From Hofstenia miamia (Eukaryota > Xenacoelomorpha > Acoela), in the NCBI GenBank assembly GCA_004352715.1, contig SCFE01000011.1, positions 2,038,351 through 2,102,350 on the forward strand: DNA of 64,000 nt, read 5' to 3'. Positions 44,764-55,400 of this stretch are shown here, in pieces. The first letter of the stretch is position 1. Every line of letters begins with the position of its first letter. Position numbers and translations under genes: made by a program. The notes below the pieces were generated by a model. That model saw only the letters and a list, made by a program, of their open reading frames with translations, was not told the DNA's origin and did no database searches.

Positions 44764-45877
44764 ATACTTTTAAACCTTTGTACAATACGAAAAAAGTTAT
44801 AAAAATACTTATTAGAGTTTTAAGTAAATTGTTTTTCTATAATTTGATTTAGTTTCAAATTGATATTACGTAGTTACAGACTTTATTCTTTGAATATTTC
44901 TTAAATAAGTTCTTTTCTTTGGTTATAATTCTAATTAGAGTTTTTCCATAGATTCCTTAAAATTTTATTCTTTTATAATTTCAAGTGATAATTTTTTCCA
45001 TAGATCAATACAGTAATTGATAGAGCAGTTCTTCACGATTCTTTTTCTAAATTTAAATGTTCTGTAGCACTTAGTTCTAATATGTTATTTTAATGAAATT
45101 CTTCTTTTTATAGAATTTAGTTTTTACATACCTAGGAACAAATCAGATAAATTCGTGGTGTGAAGCTATAACTATGTTGAAATGTAATAGATATAAATAC
45201 TGGGACTACTTTACAAATTCAAAATATCAATAAAAATTAAATTGTGGGAATTTACAGTTGTACAATCAATTGCGATAAGTCAAATCAAGCCCAACATTCT
45301 ATGATACAGACAAGTAATGGAATTACTAAATTCATCATCTATCTGCTCTATGTCAAAACTTCTCATTGAACAAGATCGAGACATCCAATGGGAAGTTGTA
45401 ATTCTTTTTCTATATAGGAAGAGCTGGCAAAATTTATTACATTGAAAAAGTAAATGCTTAACTTGGGTAAAGAACTAAAAGTTTTTCTTTGGTGAACATT
45501 TTGCATTATGTTAGCTCATACCTATTTAGGTAAATTTTTTAGTTTTCTGTACATATGCTTCTTATACTATTTAAAAATATAAAACAACTAGTTTTATGCG
45601 GAAAAGAGCTAGACATTTTATGAACCCATCTCACTTCACCATAATTTTATATGGTCTAAAAATCGTAAATCCTCGCATTTTCATGAAAGAATTTACTATG
45701 CTATTGAATTGATTAAAATAAGCATATACTTTGTAGTGAAAAATATAGTCTGTAAGATATAAATATAATTTTGAATCACTTTAAAATCTTTAGCTTTATG
45801 GATTCTATATTGTGGAATCATCGCCCCTATTGTTAAATTGATTTTACACAAACTTTAGTTGATATTAATTTAGTGAC

Positions 45878-45880
<3 letters not shown>
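44764..45880. other. AT-rich sequence without recognised gene
   Basis: No open frame of note on either strand and no clear repeat boundary. Confidence 0.5.
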
Positions 45881-45881
<1 letters not shown>

Positions 45882-45909
<28 letters not shown>

Positions 45910-46154
45910 CTNNNNNNNNNNNNNNNNNNNNNNNNNNNNNNNNNNNNNNNNNNNNNNNNNNNNNNNNNNNNNNNNNNNNNNNNNNNNNNNNNNNNNNNNN
46001 NNNNNNNNNNNNNNNNNNNNNNNNNNNNNNNNNNNNNNNNNNNNNNNNNNNNNNNNNNNNNNNNNNNNNNNNNNNNNNNNNNNNNNNNNNNNNNNNNNNN
46101 NNNNNNNNNNNNNNNNNNNNNNNNNNNNNNNNNNNNNNNNNNNNNNNNNNNNNN

Positions 46155-46190
<36 letters not shown>
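45882..46190. repeat. (TA)n microsatellite containing a 243-N gap
   Basis: Pure TA runs flank N at 45912-46154. The gap is probably simply an unassembled longer TA tract. Confidence 0.85.
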
Positions 46191-46191
<1 letters not shown>

Positions 46192-46211
46192 TATATATTA
46201 TATATACTATA

Positions 46212-46774
46212 CAGGGTGTCCATAAAGTCTTTAGACAATTTTAAAAATTTATTAATATTACAACTGATGTGGGAAATCTTCGAAATTTTTGACTAAGATC
46301 AAGTAAATAGTCAAGTTTTTATTCAAAACATTAATATATTTCTATATGAGTATTATTTGTATCACGTAGGACATCTAAACAATATTGATTTTCTGTCCAT
46401 TTCCTTCTTGACATTTCTTCTCTATTGTATTCACAAATACAGTTATTCTTTCATTAAGGTTGCTTATGTCCTTTACTTTCTTGCGGTAAACAACCTCTTT
46501 CACGTAGCCTCACAAGAAAAAATCCAAGGATGCTATATCCAGAAAACGTTGGTGCCAAGATATCTTGAGTGAAACTGAAGAACAAAAATAAATATTTTGA
46601 TAGCATTTTTTACATTTTTTAATGAATTTATAAAGTTGTCAAAAAGTAAAATTCAAAGTCGAATATATAAAAACTTGACTGCTTACTTGATCATATTTAA
46701 ACATTTCCTAGAGTTGCAACTTCAGTTGTAAGATTTTTGAATTTTTAAAATTGTCTAAAGACTTTATGGACACC

Positions 46775-46777
<3 letters not shown>
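46212..46777 (-). mobile_element. Deleted mariner-type element with transposase relic
   Basis: The 566-bp element has terminal inverted repeats CAGGGTGTCCATAAAGTCTTTAGACAATTTT at both ends, with TA on each side (46210-46211 and 46778-46779). On the minus strand a relic reads LDFFL, a TGA where Trp is usual, then GYVKEVVYRKKVKDISNL. This is the region around the third catalytic Asp in this mariner group ('SPDLTPLDFFLWGYVK'). The N-terminal DNA-binding part and the first two Asp are deleted. Confidence 0.85.
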
Positions 46778-46799
<22 letters not shown>

Positions 46800-46819
<20 letters not shown>

Positions 46820-47840
46820 TAGAATGCAACTAATATTAATGAAACATGCACATAGGGGTAGTCACTGACGAGTGGTGTTTAGCAAGAGAGTGTTCATTCG
46901 TTTTTATATTTATTTAACTTCATTCACTTTTACTTCAAATGTATGCTAACACTCTTAGAGGAATTCAATTAAAGAATTGATTGCTTAACTGATCACTCAT
47001 TGGGTGGAAAAACCTGCGTGTGAATCATTTAGTATTTATTTAAAGTACATCTAGTAGCCATAATTTGTTCGGTTTCTAACATGGCCTAATTGCAACGATA
47101 TGGAATTGCAAAAATCATCTACATATTGTAATATTGAATAATGGATAAAAAGCTTTGAAATGTTCCCCTAAAAAATTTCAAAATTTTTTTATTAATGTAC
47201 CCTACTCATGATGAGAATATCATTTTTACAGTGATAGCATATAGGGGCATTATAATATGATATAGGGAATACTTGCAATGGATATGGAATACAAAAACTA
47301 TACATGATTTCATCCTAAATGCTATTATTTAAAATGTGTACAAGGTTTTATTTATGTCTTACTGAAACAGTTTAGTGATGGACAAGTAGCATACGCCAGG
47401 CAAGAATTTTTTATTGATGGGGCAAGAATTCCTAAAAAATGAAGAAATATTTTTCTTGGAAGCTTGCTAAATACCATAGAATGGCAATGTAATGCAAGGA
47501 AACAACCCTAGCAAAAAGTGTTATGTGCCTCAATGTTTCCCTGATAACTGAACGTGTTAAAATTAAATTGATGTCTTCGCATTGCAATTCAAAACAGCAA
47601 AATATTAAAAACAAAATCTAAAAAATTTTCTTTTCAAAATATTGGGGAGGCCAAGGCCCCTGGTCCCCCCCTTGACGTGATTCCTGTATGCTTATTTCTT
47701 CATAAGAAAATGAAAATTCTGTAAAAGTGTATCTACTTCAAATTTGTATTCATATTTTAACTTGGACTCTGACACTAGGGGAGGGGAACATCAATTTTCA
47801 TTAATCTCCGCGATTAATGGCTTTATTCTCAGCAAGCCGC
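46800..47840. other. AT-rich sequence without recognised gene
   Basis: A (TA)n tract borders the mariner element up to about 46815. A GC-richer patch near 47.64-47.68 kb (GGGGAGGCCAAGGCCCCTGG) contains a short palindrome. The ends near 47.39 and 47.69 kb are faintly inverted (CATACGCCAGGC versus the complement of CCTGTATG), a possible small DNA element that I could not confirm. Confidence 0.4.
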
Positions 47841-47859
47841 TCCGTTCTATCAGTTAATT

Positions 47860-48455
47860 AACAACAACAACAACATATATTTAAGTTCTCATGTACATAT
47901 ACATGTATTAAGTTTACAAATTTATTAAGAACATAAATAATACAACTTTCTTCATATGAACTTAGTTATGTCAGTAAATGTTTGTTTCTTGGTTAAGTTT
48001 ATAAATTACATATAACTTAATAAATATTTTTACTTATTGTTCTTGAGGTGCACATCTTATTCTATAGTTAGTCAGATAATTGATATTTTGTTGTGTAATC
48101 ATGTTTTTCAACTTCTTCTTAAATATTTTAAAATTTTTTTCACTTCTTGTACTGTAAACCAATTTGTTCCATAGCGATATTAAATAATTTAGGAATCCGT
48201 TCTTCATTACTTTTCTATTATACTTAGTTTCCCAAATATCGATAAACATCTAATATTTTGAAGAGCTTCTGATGATCTTAAATGATATTTACACATTATT
48301 TCTGTTTTATTTTTGTTGCTAATTATGTTTATTTTCCATTTAAATACTTTCTCTAACTTCGATTTTGCCTTTTTATTTAAGTTCGTTAATAAAAAAGATG
48401 AGTACAAGAAATGGGAAAAAACAAGTGATCGGTTAATCAGTAATTTCAACATCAT
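47860..48455 (-). pseudogene. LINE ORF2 C-terminus and 3' UTR with (TTG)n tail
   Basis: On the minus strand 48455-48207 encodes LINRSLVFSHFLYSSFLLTN and similar, then 48249-48034 encodes GFLNYLISLWNKLVYSTRSE and KNFKIFKKKLKNMI. This is the standard end of jockey/RTE-like LINE ORF2 ('f.y.....WN.L......s...Fk..lk'). The 3' UTR ends in (TTG)n, seen as AACAACAACAACAACA at about 47863-47878 on the plus strand. The 5' part is absent. Confidence 0.6.
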
Positions 48456-48957
48456 TTATAGGGAATTTTTCGTACTTAGATATGCCGACAAAAAACAAGC
48501 TTAAGGCGCATTGACATGCAAACATTTTCACATTCAAGTTTAACATCAATACATAGAGGAGGTGCATTTGCGTACTATTGCTCTTCAGTGAATTTGTGTA
48601 CTTAGCAATTATGTTATTAAGCTCGGAGCCCAAGTTGAACAGGGAATCACCCCCTGAAAATATGTTTTTGTAAATGTGAACCGCCAGAATTTGCACATAA
48701 AATGTCCTCATAAACTTTAATAAATATATTTATAACTTTGTGTTTATTTTATCAATTACTTTTAACCATTTTAAAATGGAAATTTTCATCCAAAATCCTT
48801 GAAGTATCTCTCGGAGGTGCTAACTTTAGCCACAATGGGGATTGAAAATTTTCTTGCTTTTCATTACACTTTAACTAAATTATCACTAAATGGAAATAAG
48901 CTCAAGAAAATCTTATTACTAAAAATGCATATGAGAATATTGTACATCGTAAGCACA
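48456..48957. other. AT-rich spacer downstream of the FMO gene
   Basis: No gene recognised. Two overlapping short minus-strand frames have no signature. The 3' UTR of the FMO gene, on the minus strand, probably lies in the right part. Confidence 0.45.
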
Positions 48958-50223
48958 CTAAATAAAGTCGTTTAGAGTTTTATTGGATTTTTCAATATGA
49001 GTGCCAGCTAATAGCAGTAAAATATTATATAGTATATACTTTTCATGTCTTCTATCAAAAAGTTTTCTTGGAGAATATTTCTGGAGCCTGTAGTAGTAAT
49101 CAAAATGAAATTGTGCAAAATCATCCATTACTGTAGTCGTCGGAATTTCTCCATACCATTGCTGGATTGCCTCCTCCATATGATCTTCATTTGGTAAATT
49201 CTTCAGGTCGTTGTTTAAGTGATCACAGATAAAATGCGCTTGAAAATACGGGCACAATTTTGTTAGAAATGCATAGAATGCATTAACAAACATCAATTGC
49301 GGGTGTTTAACATCTACAATGGCTTCATATAAGTGAGGAAATATCGGATTTTTATTTTCAGGCTGCAGCTTTTTTTCTAAAAATGGGAATTCGCATAGAT
49401 ATCCAGTGCAAAAGATTACCACATCAAATTCATCCGATGTCCCATCTTCGAAAATAATTCTCTTATCATTAACATCTTTGATAGGACTTAAAACCAGCTT
49501 AAAATTTTCTTTCCAAGCGTAAGTACAGTTGTTCATTACAAGTCCAGGCCTCGCATTTATCGTCACCAATGGCGCGCTAGCTTTATGCAGAAGTAGTCCT
49601 ATATCCAATGCAGAAAACCCACTTCCAATGCAGAGCACACGTTTGTCGTTGTATTTAGTTGTATCTTTTACATCTTTGGAATGAAAAACCGTTCCACCAA
49701 ATTTTTTCAAAAGATTGCTTTCAAGCTTAGGCCATTTTGGAAAATTATAACGGCCTGCCGCTACAACAACAAAATCGAAGTCCTCATAAAATGTGTCATT
49801 ATTTGTCGTATTGATTATTTCGAGAACAAATCCATTCTCAATTTTTTTAACATTTTGGACGTAATGACTGCACTTTATGTATTTATAAAGGTTGTAGGTG
49901 TCCGCCAATCGGAACAAAGCTTTTAGGTAGCGTTCTCGACTTACAAATCTTTGTTCATCTTCACTAAATAGATCTGTAAATTCAAGTTCAATTAAGTTAT
50001 TAGGCGCGTTTGTCGTAAGATTCTTGTACATTGGACCATGAACAGGAAGCCCATCCGACGAATCTATCCCAACATCTTCAGTGAAATTCCAAAGCCCTCC
50101 GATGTTAGCCATTCGTTCATATACAATAAATTGATACTTCTCTTTATTTAGTGATTCATCGAATGCCAATGCAGTGTAGAGGCCTGCAATGCCACCACCA
50201 ATAATAGCAACTTTCTTTGTCAT
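48958..50223 (-). CDS. Flavin-containing monooxygenase, single exon
   Basis: FMOs use FAD and NADPH to add one oxygen atom to nitrogen- or sulphur-containing compounds. The 421-residue frame is intact. GGGIAG (residues 9-14) is the FAD-binding Rossmann motif, followed by an acidic YERMANIGGLW. FGGTVFHSKDV (175-185) is the FMO identifying motif FxGxxxHxxxY/F in slightly changed form. GSGFSALDIG (200-209) is the NADPH-binding motif. FCTGY (271-275) is the C-terminal FATGY-type motif. The length fits the shorter invertebrate and plant FMOs (about 430-460) and lacks the C-terminal membrane helix of vertebrate enzymes. The first ATG directly precedes the Rossmann fold and is the natural start. There are no introns, unlike par-6, so a retrocopy or a lineage-specific intron loss is possible. 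Confidence 0.93.
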   Translation of the reverse strand: MTKKVAIIGGGIAGLYTALAFDESLNKEKYQFIVYERMANIGGLWNFTEDVGIDSSDGLPVHGPMYKNLTTNAPNNLIELEFTDLFSEDEQRFVSRERYLKALFRLADTYNLYKYIKCSHYVQNVKKIENGFVLEIINTTNNDTFYEDFDFVVVAAGRYNFPKWPKLESNLLKKFGGTVFHSKDVKDTTKYNDKRVLCIGSGFSALDIGLLLHKASAPLVTINARPGLVMNNCTYAWKENFKLVLSPIKDVNDKRIIFEDGTSDEFDVVIFCTGYLCEFPFLEKKLQPENKNPIFPHLYEAIVDVKHPQLMFVNAFYAFLTKLCPYFQAHFICDHLNNDLKNLPNEDHMEEAIQQWYGEIPTTTVMDDFAQFHFDYYYRLQKYSPRKLFDRRHEKYILYNILLLLAGTHIEKSNKTLNDFI

Positions 50224-50474
50224 TATTCCAATTGCTACTGATTTGGTTATCTATTTTAATATTGACGAAGATCTTTGTCTCATTAGTAAATATTCGTAGT
50301 TTAAACAAAATTTCACAGACTTTAGGCTAAACATGTCAATTTCAATAAAATTAGAATTGTGCTATGTATTAACTGAGCTATATTCTTAACATAAACTAAA
50401 AATAGTAAAAGATTGGTTTGCTTAAATTTTATGTGTCTAGCAATTACCAATTCAAAATATTTAGGGTCTTAGTG
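50224..50474. other. FMO upstream region
   Basis: AT-rich, presumably containing the FMO promoter and 5' UTR on the minus strand. No defined promoter element stands out. Confidence 0.4.
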
Positions 50475-50482
50475 GTGCAAAT

Positions 50483-50826
50483 CAGACTTGTCAACGAGCC
50501 GTAATTTCTAAGCTTGGCTCGGCTCGGCTCGGCTTGGCTCGGATCGGCTCGCCACATAAAATCTTTCAATGAGGCTCATTTCAGCTCGATATTTTTTTTT
50601 GAAATAATGTGCTCTCAGAATTTTTTCCATTGCTCTTCCTATTATTTAAAAACATTTTTAAAATGAGATTAAAAGTAAGGAATATTGAATGAAAAAATAA
50701 GAAAAATCTGCATAATCAAATTAACAAGCAGCACTGTAAATTTGGTTTGCTTAGAAACGGCTCGTTTTGGGCTCGTTGTATAACCAATACTTTGCTCAAG
50801 CTCGGCTCGGATCGTTGACAAGTCTG
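50483..50826. mobile_element. hAT-type MITE with GGCTC repeats (344 bp)
   Basis: The ends CAGACTTGTCAACGAGCC and, inverted, CAGACTTGTCAACGATCC are terminal inverted repeats. They are flanked by a perfect 8-bp target-site duplication GTGCAAAT (50475-50482 and 50827-50834). Both subterminal regions carry repeated GGCTC/GAGCC pentamers, densest at 50517-50551. No ORF is present. The layout parallels the hAT-like element at 34985-37134, which has GGATC pentamers instead. Confidence 0.9.
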
Positions 50827-50834
50827 GTGCAAAT

Positions 50835-51370
50835 GGTTCTATTCTATTATTTTATATAACTATTAGTATTATTGGAAAAGCACTCTAAATTTCAAATTTC
50901 AATCAAGTAATGCAAACTCAAAGCTTCTGGAACATGGTGGCGACGAGAATGCTTTCATTGTGTATCAATGCTTATTGTAGATTTGCAGAAATGTTCCAAC
51001 AATGTGCCTGATAAAACCAAACAATAATAACGTAACCATAGCATTCAGAAATTGACAAATTAAAATTTCTAAAGTTTTTGAATATCCAAACAGCCTTGCT
51101 AAATAATCCTGGGTCAATGAACCCACAATGTGAGAGAATGTGACATTTGATTCACAAATGTCTTTAAAAGTTGTGAAACATGTACATTAATTTATAAGAA
51201 AAATTGTTATTGGAAAAACTTGAAATTCTCTGTTTTGGGGTTCTGAGAATTTGCAAAAATGCTTATCATTAAATCATTACACAGGAGCTGCAAAAGATTT
51301 CGAATCTAATTAAATTTATTTAGAAATATTACCAATATCGGAAAGTAATGAGAAAAACTATATACAAGTT
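50835..51370. other. AT-rich sequence without recognised gene
   Basis: No protein motif or repeat boundary was seen. Confidence 0.5.
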
Positions 51371-51373
51371 TTT

Positions 51374-51830
51374 TTATTGAATATAACAGTAAATCAAAGC
51401 ATTAAGTCGCAGTATAACATCCAGACATCTAATAACTTGCTCACAATGATATTTAAGTATAATTAACTGGCCAGAATATCTCTCAAGGGGAATCGATTTT
51501 AAGTCCCCTTGGATGTCCTCATCAACATGATCAGTGAATACAACGCCATTCCTTCCATCTTTGATTGATTTGTTTGCCCCGCAGTCAAGTTGGTAAAGAT
51601 CTGGAGACTGTTTATGAAGGTGTATACCTTTTGACTCGAAAATTTTTTGTGTTTGGATAGCCAAATGAGGTCGAGCATTATCTTTTTGCCAAAATTACCA
51701 AGATTGACAAACTCGTTTTTCAGATCTTTCCTTACTGAACTTAAAAAAAAACAGTTTTCCAAAAATTTAAGGTAGTGATTGCTATCTACTGTTTCATTTC
51801 TCAACGTAGACTTTTTTATCCCAGGTTATT
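51374..51830 (-). pseudogene. Tc1/mariner transposase C-terminal fragment
   Basis: On the minus strand, frames of 51804-51499 and 51664-51374 together read TVDSNHYLKFLENCFF, then a decayed QKDNARPH region, LAIQTQKIFESKGIHLHKQ, SPDLYQLDCGANKSIKDG (third catalytic Asp) and IILKYHCEQVIRC. This order fits the second half of a Tc1/mariner DDE transposase. At least one frameshift and stop interrupt it. The element end was not identified; its 5' part would lie toward the N gap at 51.86 kb. Confidence 0.65.
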
Positions 51831-51842
51831 GCAATGATTGCC

Positions 51843-52078
51843 ATATATATATATATANNNNNNNNNNNNNNNNNNNNNNNNNNNNNNNNNNNNNNNNNNN
51901 NNNNNNNNNNNNNNNNNNNNNNNNNNNNNNNNNNNNNNNNNNNNNNNNNNNNNNNNNNNNNNNNNNNNNNNNNNNNNNNNNNNNNNNNNNNNNNNNNNNN
52001 NNNNNNNNNNNNNNNNNNNNNNNNNNNNNNNNNNNNNNNNNNNNNNNNNNATATATATATATATATATATATATATAG
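51843..52078. repeat. (TA)n microsatellite containing a 193-N gap
   Basis: TA runs on both sides of N at 51858-52050. Frames reading Ile-Tyr repeats through it are meaningless. Confidence 0.9.
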
Positions 52079-53330
52079 CACTTCTTTTGAGTTCCAGTAT
52101 GTGATACTAAAATAAAATCAATGTTATTGAATAATCGATTTTGAAAGCCACGAATATCATTTGATTTGAACCGATGCATAAATGTATGTGAATTGCTTGT
52201 ATAATCAGCTCTAACAGATTGTGCCTTCCATACTCTAAAGAAAAATTTACATTTTTCGTTTGCTTAATAAATGTTATATCCGAAGTAAAAAGCTGTTCAA
52301 AGCAAAATGTTCTTATCATCAAGTCATAGAAAACAATAAAAACAGAATATAATTGTTAAGTATAGGGCATTTGCCGAAATATATGAATCAACAGCAACTG
52401 ATTTATGCTACACCTAATGAGTTATTACTAATTAATAATGCCTACTAAAAACACTGATCATTTTAGAGATACGGTATGTGAGGAGACATTCACGGACTTT
52501 TCAAGTTTATGCCCATCTTAATTCGTTGAATGTCACTTAGCGAATTATTAAATAGGTCGATTGCTGAGTTAAAAGTGAATGCCTAAAAGAATGTTTCCTT
52601 GATCTCGACCTCATAAACTACATGGTCTGGGCTCAACTTCGATCTCGATTAACCAAACTTTTATGGAGGTCGAAATCCCATATATTTTTTGCAAAGTTAA
52701 ATCAGTTTCTCTAAAAATGACAAGGAAATGAATAATTCTATATTCTAGTGTCCATCATTTAACATGATTTAAAAGCAGCCGTCGGGTGACTTATTATGGC
52801 TGCATAGGCTCAAGGAATGCTCGTTTTCTAAGTTTTTTTTCAAAATTAGCAACTGCATGTATTTAAGCTAGACATAAGCTGCAACATTTTTTTACAATTG
52901 ACTAAAATAAATTTGGTCGGATTTTGCCTTGATAAGGCAACTTATGGTACAAAAATTACTTCAAAAAATTTCAGTATGTATGAATAAGGTCGATTAACAT
53001 TGTGTCATTGACGAGACAGCGCACAAATTGGCCGTTCGAAATCATTCATCCTATATTGTCTATTCTTGCGAATTGCAGTGGGCTATAGACTTATAAAAAG
53101 GTCGTATGATAGAATGGTATGCATTAGGGTTATGACTTTTTCTGAATTTAAAAGCCTGGTTTTTTTTGATGAATAATATTGAATTAAGTACAAAACCACC
53201 ATTTTTAGTGGTATCACTCAAAAAAACCTTGCGCGAATTGAATAAAGTTTAAATAAAAAATGATGAAATCATACATTTATTTTTAAAGAACGTGAAACAT
53301 TGTAAAGTTTCAAAATGATAAAAAAATTTG
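52079..53330. other. AT-rich sequence without recognised gene
   Basis: No open frame of note. A GTCGA-rich patch near 52.55-52.68 kb (GATCTCGACCTC, GATCTCGATTAACC) may belong to a small unclassified repeat. Confidence 0.4.
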
Positions 53331-53334
53331 ATTT

Positions 53335-54300
53335 TCTTCAATAAAACAAAAAGATTCACCATATAAAGTACCAGGCACCATATCTCAAGGGACAGTGTTA
53401 GGCCCCATCTTATTCTCCCTTTTTGTTGATGACTTACAGACTATTTATCCTTTCAACAATATTTTTAAATATGCAGATGATGCAACATTAACTGTGCCTG
53501 TCTTCAAAAATAAAAATGACCTTTCTCAAATAGAAATTTCCAATATTCAGAAATGGTGTACAGATAATAAGATGCTTCTCAATATCTCGAAAACAAAAGA
53601 GATGGTTTGCAGTTTCTCTTCCATTAAAGACCCTTCTGCTCCAATCTCTAGCATTGAGCAAGTTTGTACCTCAACTATACTTGGTGTTACTTTCCAGAAC
53701 AACCTTCGTCCTCGAAATCATATTATCACGCTGATTAGCGCATGTTCGAAGCGCCTATATCTGATTAACCAACTCANNNNNNNNNNNNNNNNNNNNNNNN
53801 NNNNNNNNNNNNNNNNNNNNNNNNNNNNCGAAGCGCCTATATCTGATTAACCAACTCAAGCACTCAAAACTCGGTGTTGATGGTCTTAAATTGCTTTTCG
53901 ATTCATTGATAATGAGTAAAGTAAGATATTGCATATGTGTATGGGAATTTCAACAAAGAAGAAAGCAAGGGCATGGTACGATTTTTCAAACGAGCAGAAA
54001 GAATGAATGTTAGAAAAATTGGCTGTCTGGAGGAGATAGTTGCAGAATCTGACAAAAGGGTCCTCAGGCAAATGAACTCTAATGTTGATCATCTTCTTTT
54101 AGACTTGTTACCACCCCGAAGAGAGCCGAACAGCCGACATGCAAGGGCCAAAAAATCTGTCTATTATCTACCTAAGATAAGGACAGATTCGTTTAAAAGA
54201 GCATTTCCAAATCGACTGCTGTTTAATGCATGAAACTTTTTAGTTCGAATTTATCTAAGCGTTTTGTTCTTAGATTTATAATCTTTTCTAATTCTAATTC
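53335..54300 (+). pseudogene. Jockey/CR1-like LINE: RT catalytic half to 3' end
   Basis: The plus-strand frame reads GTISQGTVLGPILFSLFVDD (RT block 4), KYADDATLTVP (catalytic YADD, 53470-53485), WCTDNKMLLNISKTK, and TILGVTFQNNLRPRNH to 53776. A 52-N run follows, with 30 bp repeated on each side. The rest encodes the C-terminal block to FPNRLLFNA ending at 54233, then the 3' UTR. The RT half is well preserved with an intact YADD, so this is one of the younger LINEs here. A frame change occurs near 53.95 kb. 5' sequence (ORF1, endonuclease, early RT) is absent. Confidence 0.85.
53777..53828. other. 52-N gap with repeated flanks
   Basis: The 30 bp before it (53747-53776) and after it (53829-53858) are identical. 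The true sequence probably contains them once and the gap is artificial. Confidence 0.85.
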
Positions 54301-54634
54301 AAATTCTAAGCATGTCATAGTCCTATGTAGGGCTGCATTTGAATTACAGTTTCAAATGCAGAGACCCAACCTTTATATTTGATGCGCTTGAATATGAGAT
54401 TAAGGAAAACGTAAACCATATTTGAAATGCTAAGCTATATTTAATGTAATTCGAATTTAACTCAAGCCTAAATTATGCTCCCTCTTTTTATTTGCATATA
54501 GATACTTTGACTAACCCAAGAGATGGAGATCCCTCCTTTACGGTGGCGCGTCCACCGCCTCCCTAAGTACGTAAACCATGCTTTTTTAGAGTTATAAGAT
54601 TGATAAGTGCAAAATTAATTATATCTGACTTGTC
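54301..54634. other. Spacer upstream of the MPDU1-like exons
   Basis: A short GC-rich patch near 54.53-54.57 kb (GGTGGCGCGTCCACC, which can fold as a hairpin) stands out in AT-rich sequence. It may be the 5' UTR, an upstream exon or a regulatory patch of the gene to the right. Confidence 0.35.
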
Positions 54635-54890
54635 ATGCCTTTAGTTTCTACTGGTGTCATAATTAGCAAAATTCTTGGAGCTAGCTTAATTGGTTTAGCA
54701 ATTGTAGGTGAGTCGTTTAAATAGATCATAAATTAAATGTATTATTTTTTCATTTAGTCAAGTTTCCACAAATCATAAAGATCTTAAAGAATAGTAGTGT
54801 TGAAGGTTTATCCCTGTACGCAGCCATATTGGAATTGTTTGCTGTTTCATCGAGTGTATGTTATAACGCAGCTAGAAATTATCCATTCAC
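54635..54890 (+). CDS. MPDU1-like PQ-loop protein, two 5' exons (partial)
   Basis: MPDU1 (Lec35) is an ER membrane protein with two PQ-loop repeats, needed for the use of dolichol-phosphate-mannose and -glucose in glycosylation. Exons 54635-54707 and 54758-54890 are joined across a 50-bp GT-AG intron, and a GTAAGT donor follows at 54891. The encoded text runs VIISKILGASLIGLAIV, then VKFPQIIKILKNSSVEGLSL (first PQ loop, with the P-Q pair and the EGLSL signature), then LELFAVSSSVCYNAARNYPF. All match the MPDU1 family in order. The start is uncertain: ATG at 54635 is possible, or an acceptor TTTAG at 54644 with further exons upstream. The remaining exons would fall towards or in the 1000-N gap at 55401. 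SWEET or other PQ-loop proteins are less likely given the EGLSL and LEL spacing. Confidence 0.82.
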
Positions 54891-55400
54891 GTAAGTTTAT
54901 TTCATGAAATTTGCAATAAATGATTAAAAAATCGTTAAAACTTCCGTATTTTGTAGTCCTCGCTTCAAGGTGGATGTTTTTTCTAGAGTTCTATTGATAT
55001 TTTAGACGAAGTGAACATCATAAAAGTCTTTTGATTATCCACCCCTGGTGTGCAAAAATTTCAAAATATACATATCTACATGTAGTAAATCACCCTGTTA
55101 CATTGACTCAAAGTTTGAAAAATTATTTTCAATAATTATTCTCGAAAAGTCCAAAAGTGTCTTTATATATCCTTTTATCTGTGGTATTTAGCACAAAAAC
55201 TATATAATGAGATCCCCTGAAGTCAACTTCCAAGCATTATAATTTGAAAATTCTAGTATCTCACGTGGAAATTATTCAATCATAGAACTGTTAATGAATG
55301 AAATTAAGCAATTTTATCATGAAACCAATCTAAGAACTCAAAATTTGTTTGAGAAAAAGTACATTTATAAATGGTTGTACACACATTAATATATATATAG
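54891..55400 (+). other. Intron or 3' flank of the MPDU1-like gene
   Basis: No further exon could be recognised before the gap. A possible acceptor TTTTGTAG at about 54957 is followed by sequence that does not match the family. Confidence 0.4.

Noticed and set aside
47390-47695. Small DNA transposon with ends CATACGCCAGG.../...CCTGTATG
   Set aside because: Inverted ends agree over too few bases and no target-site duplication is visible.
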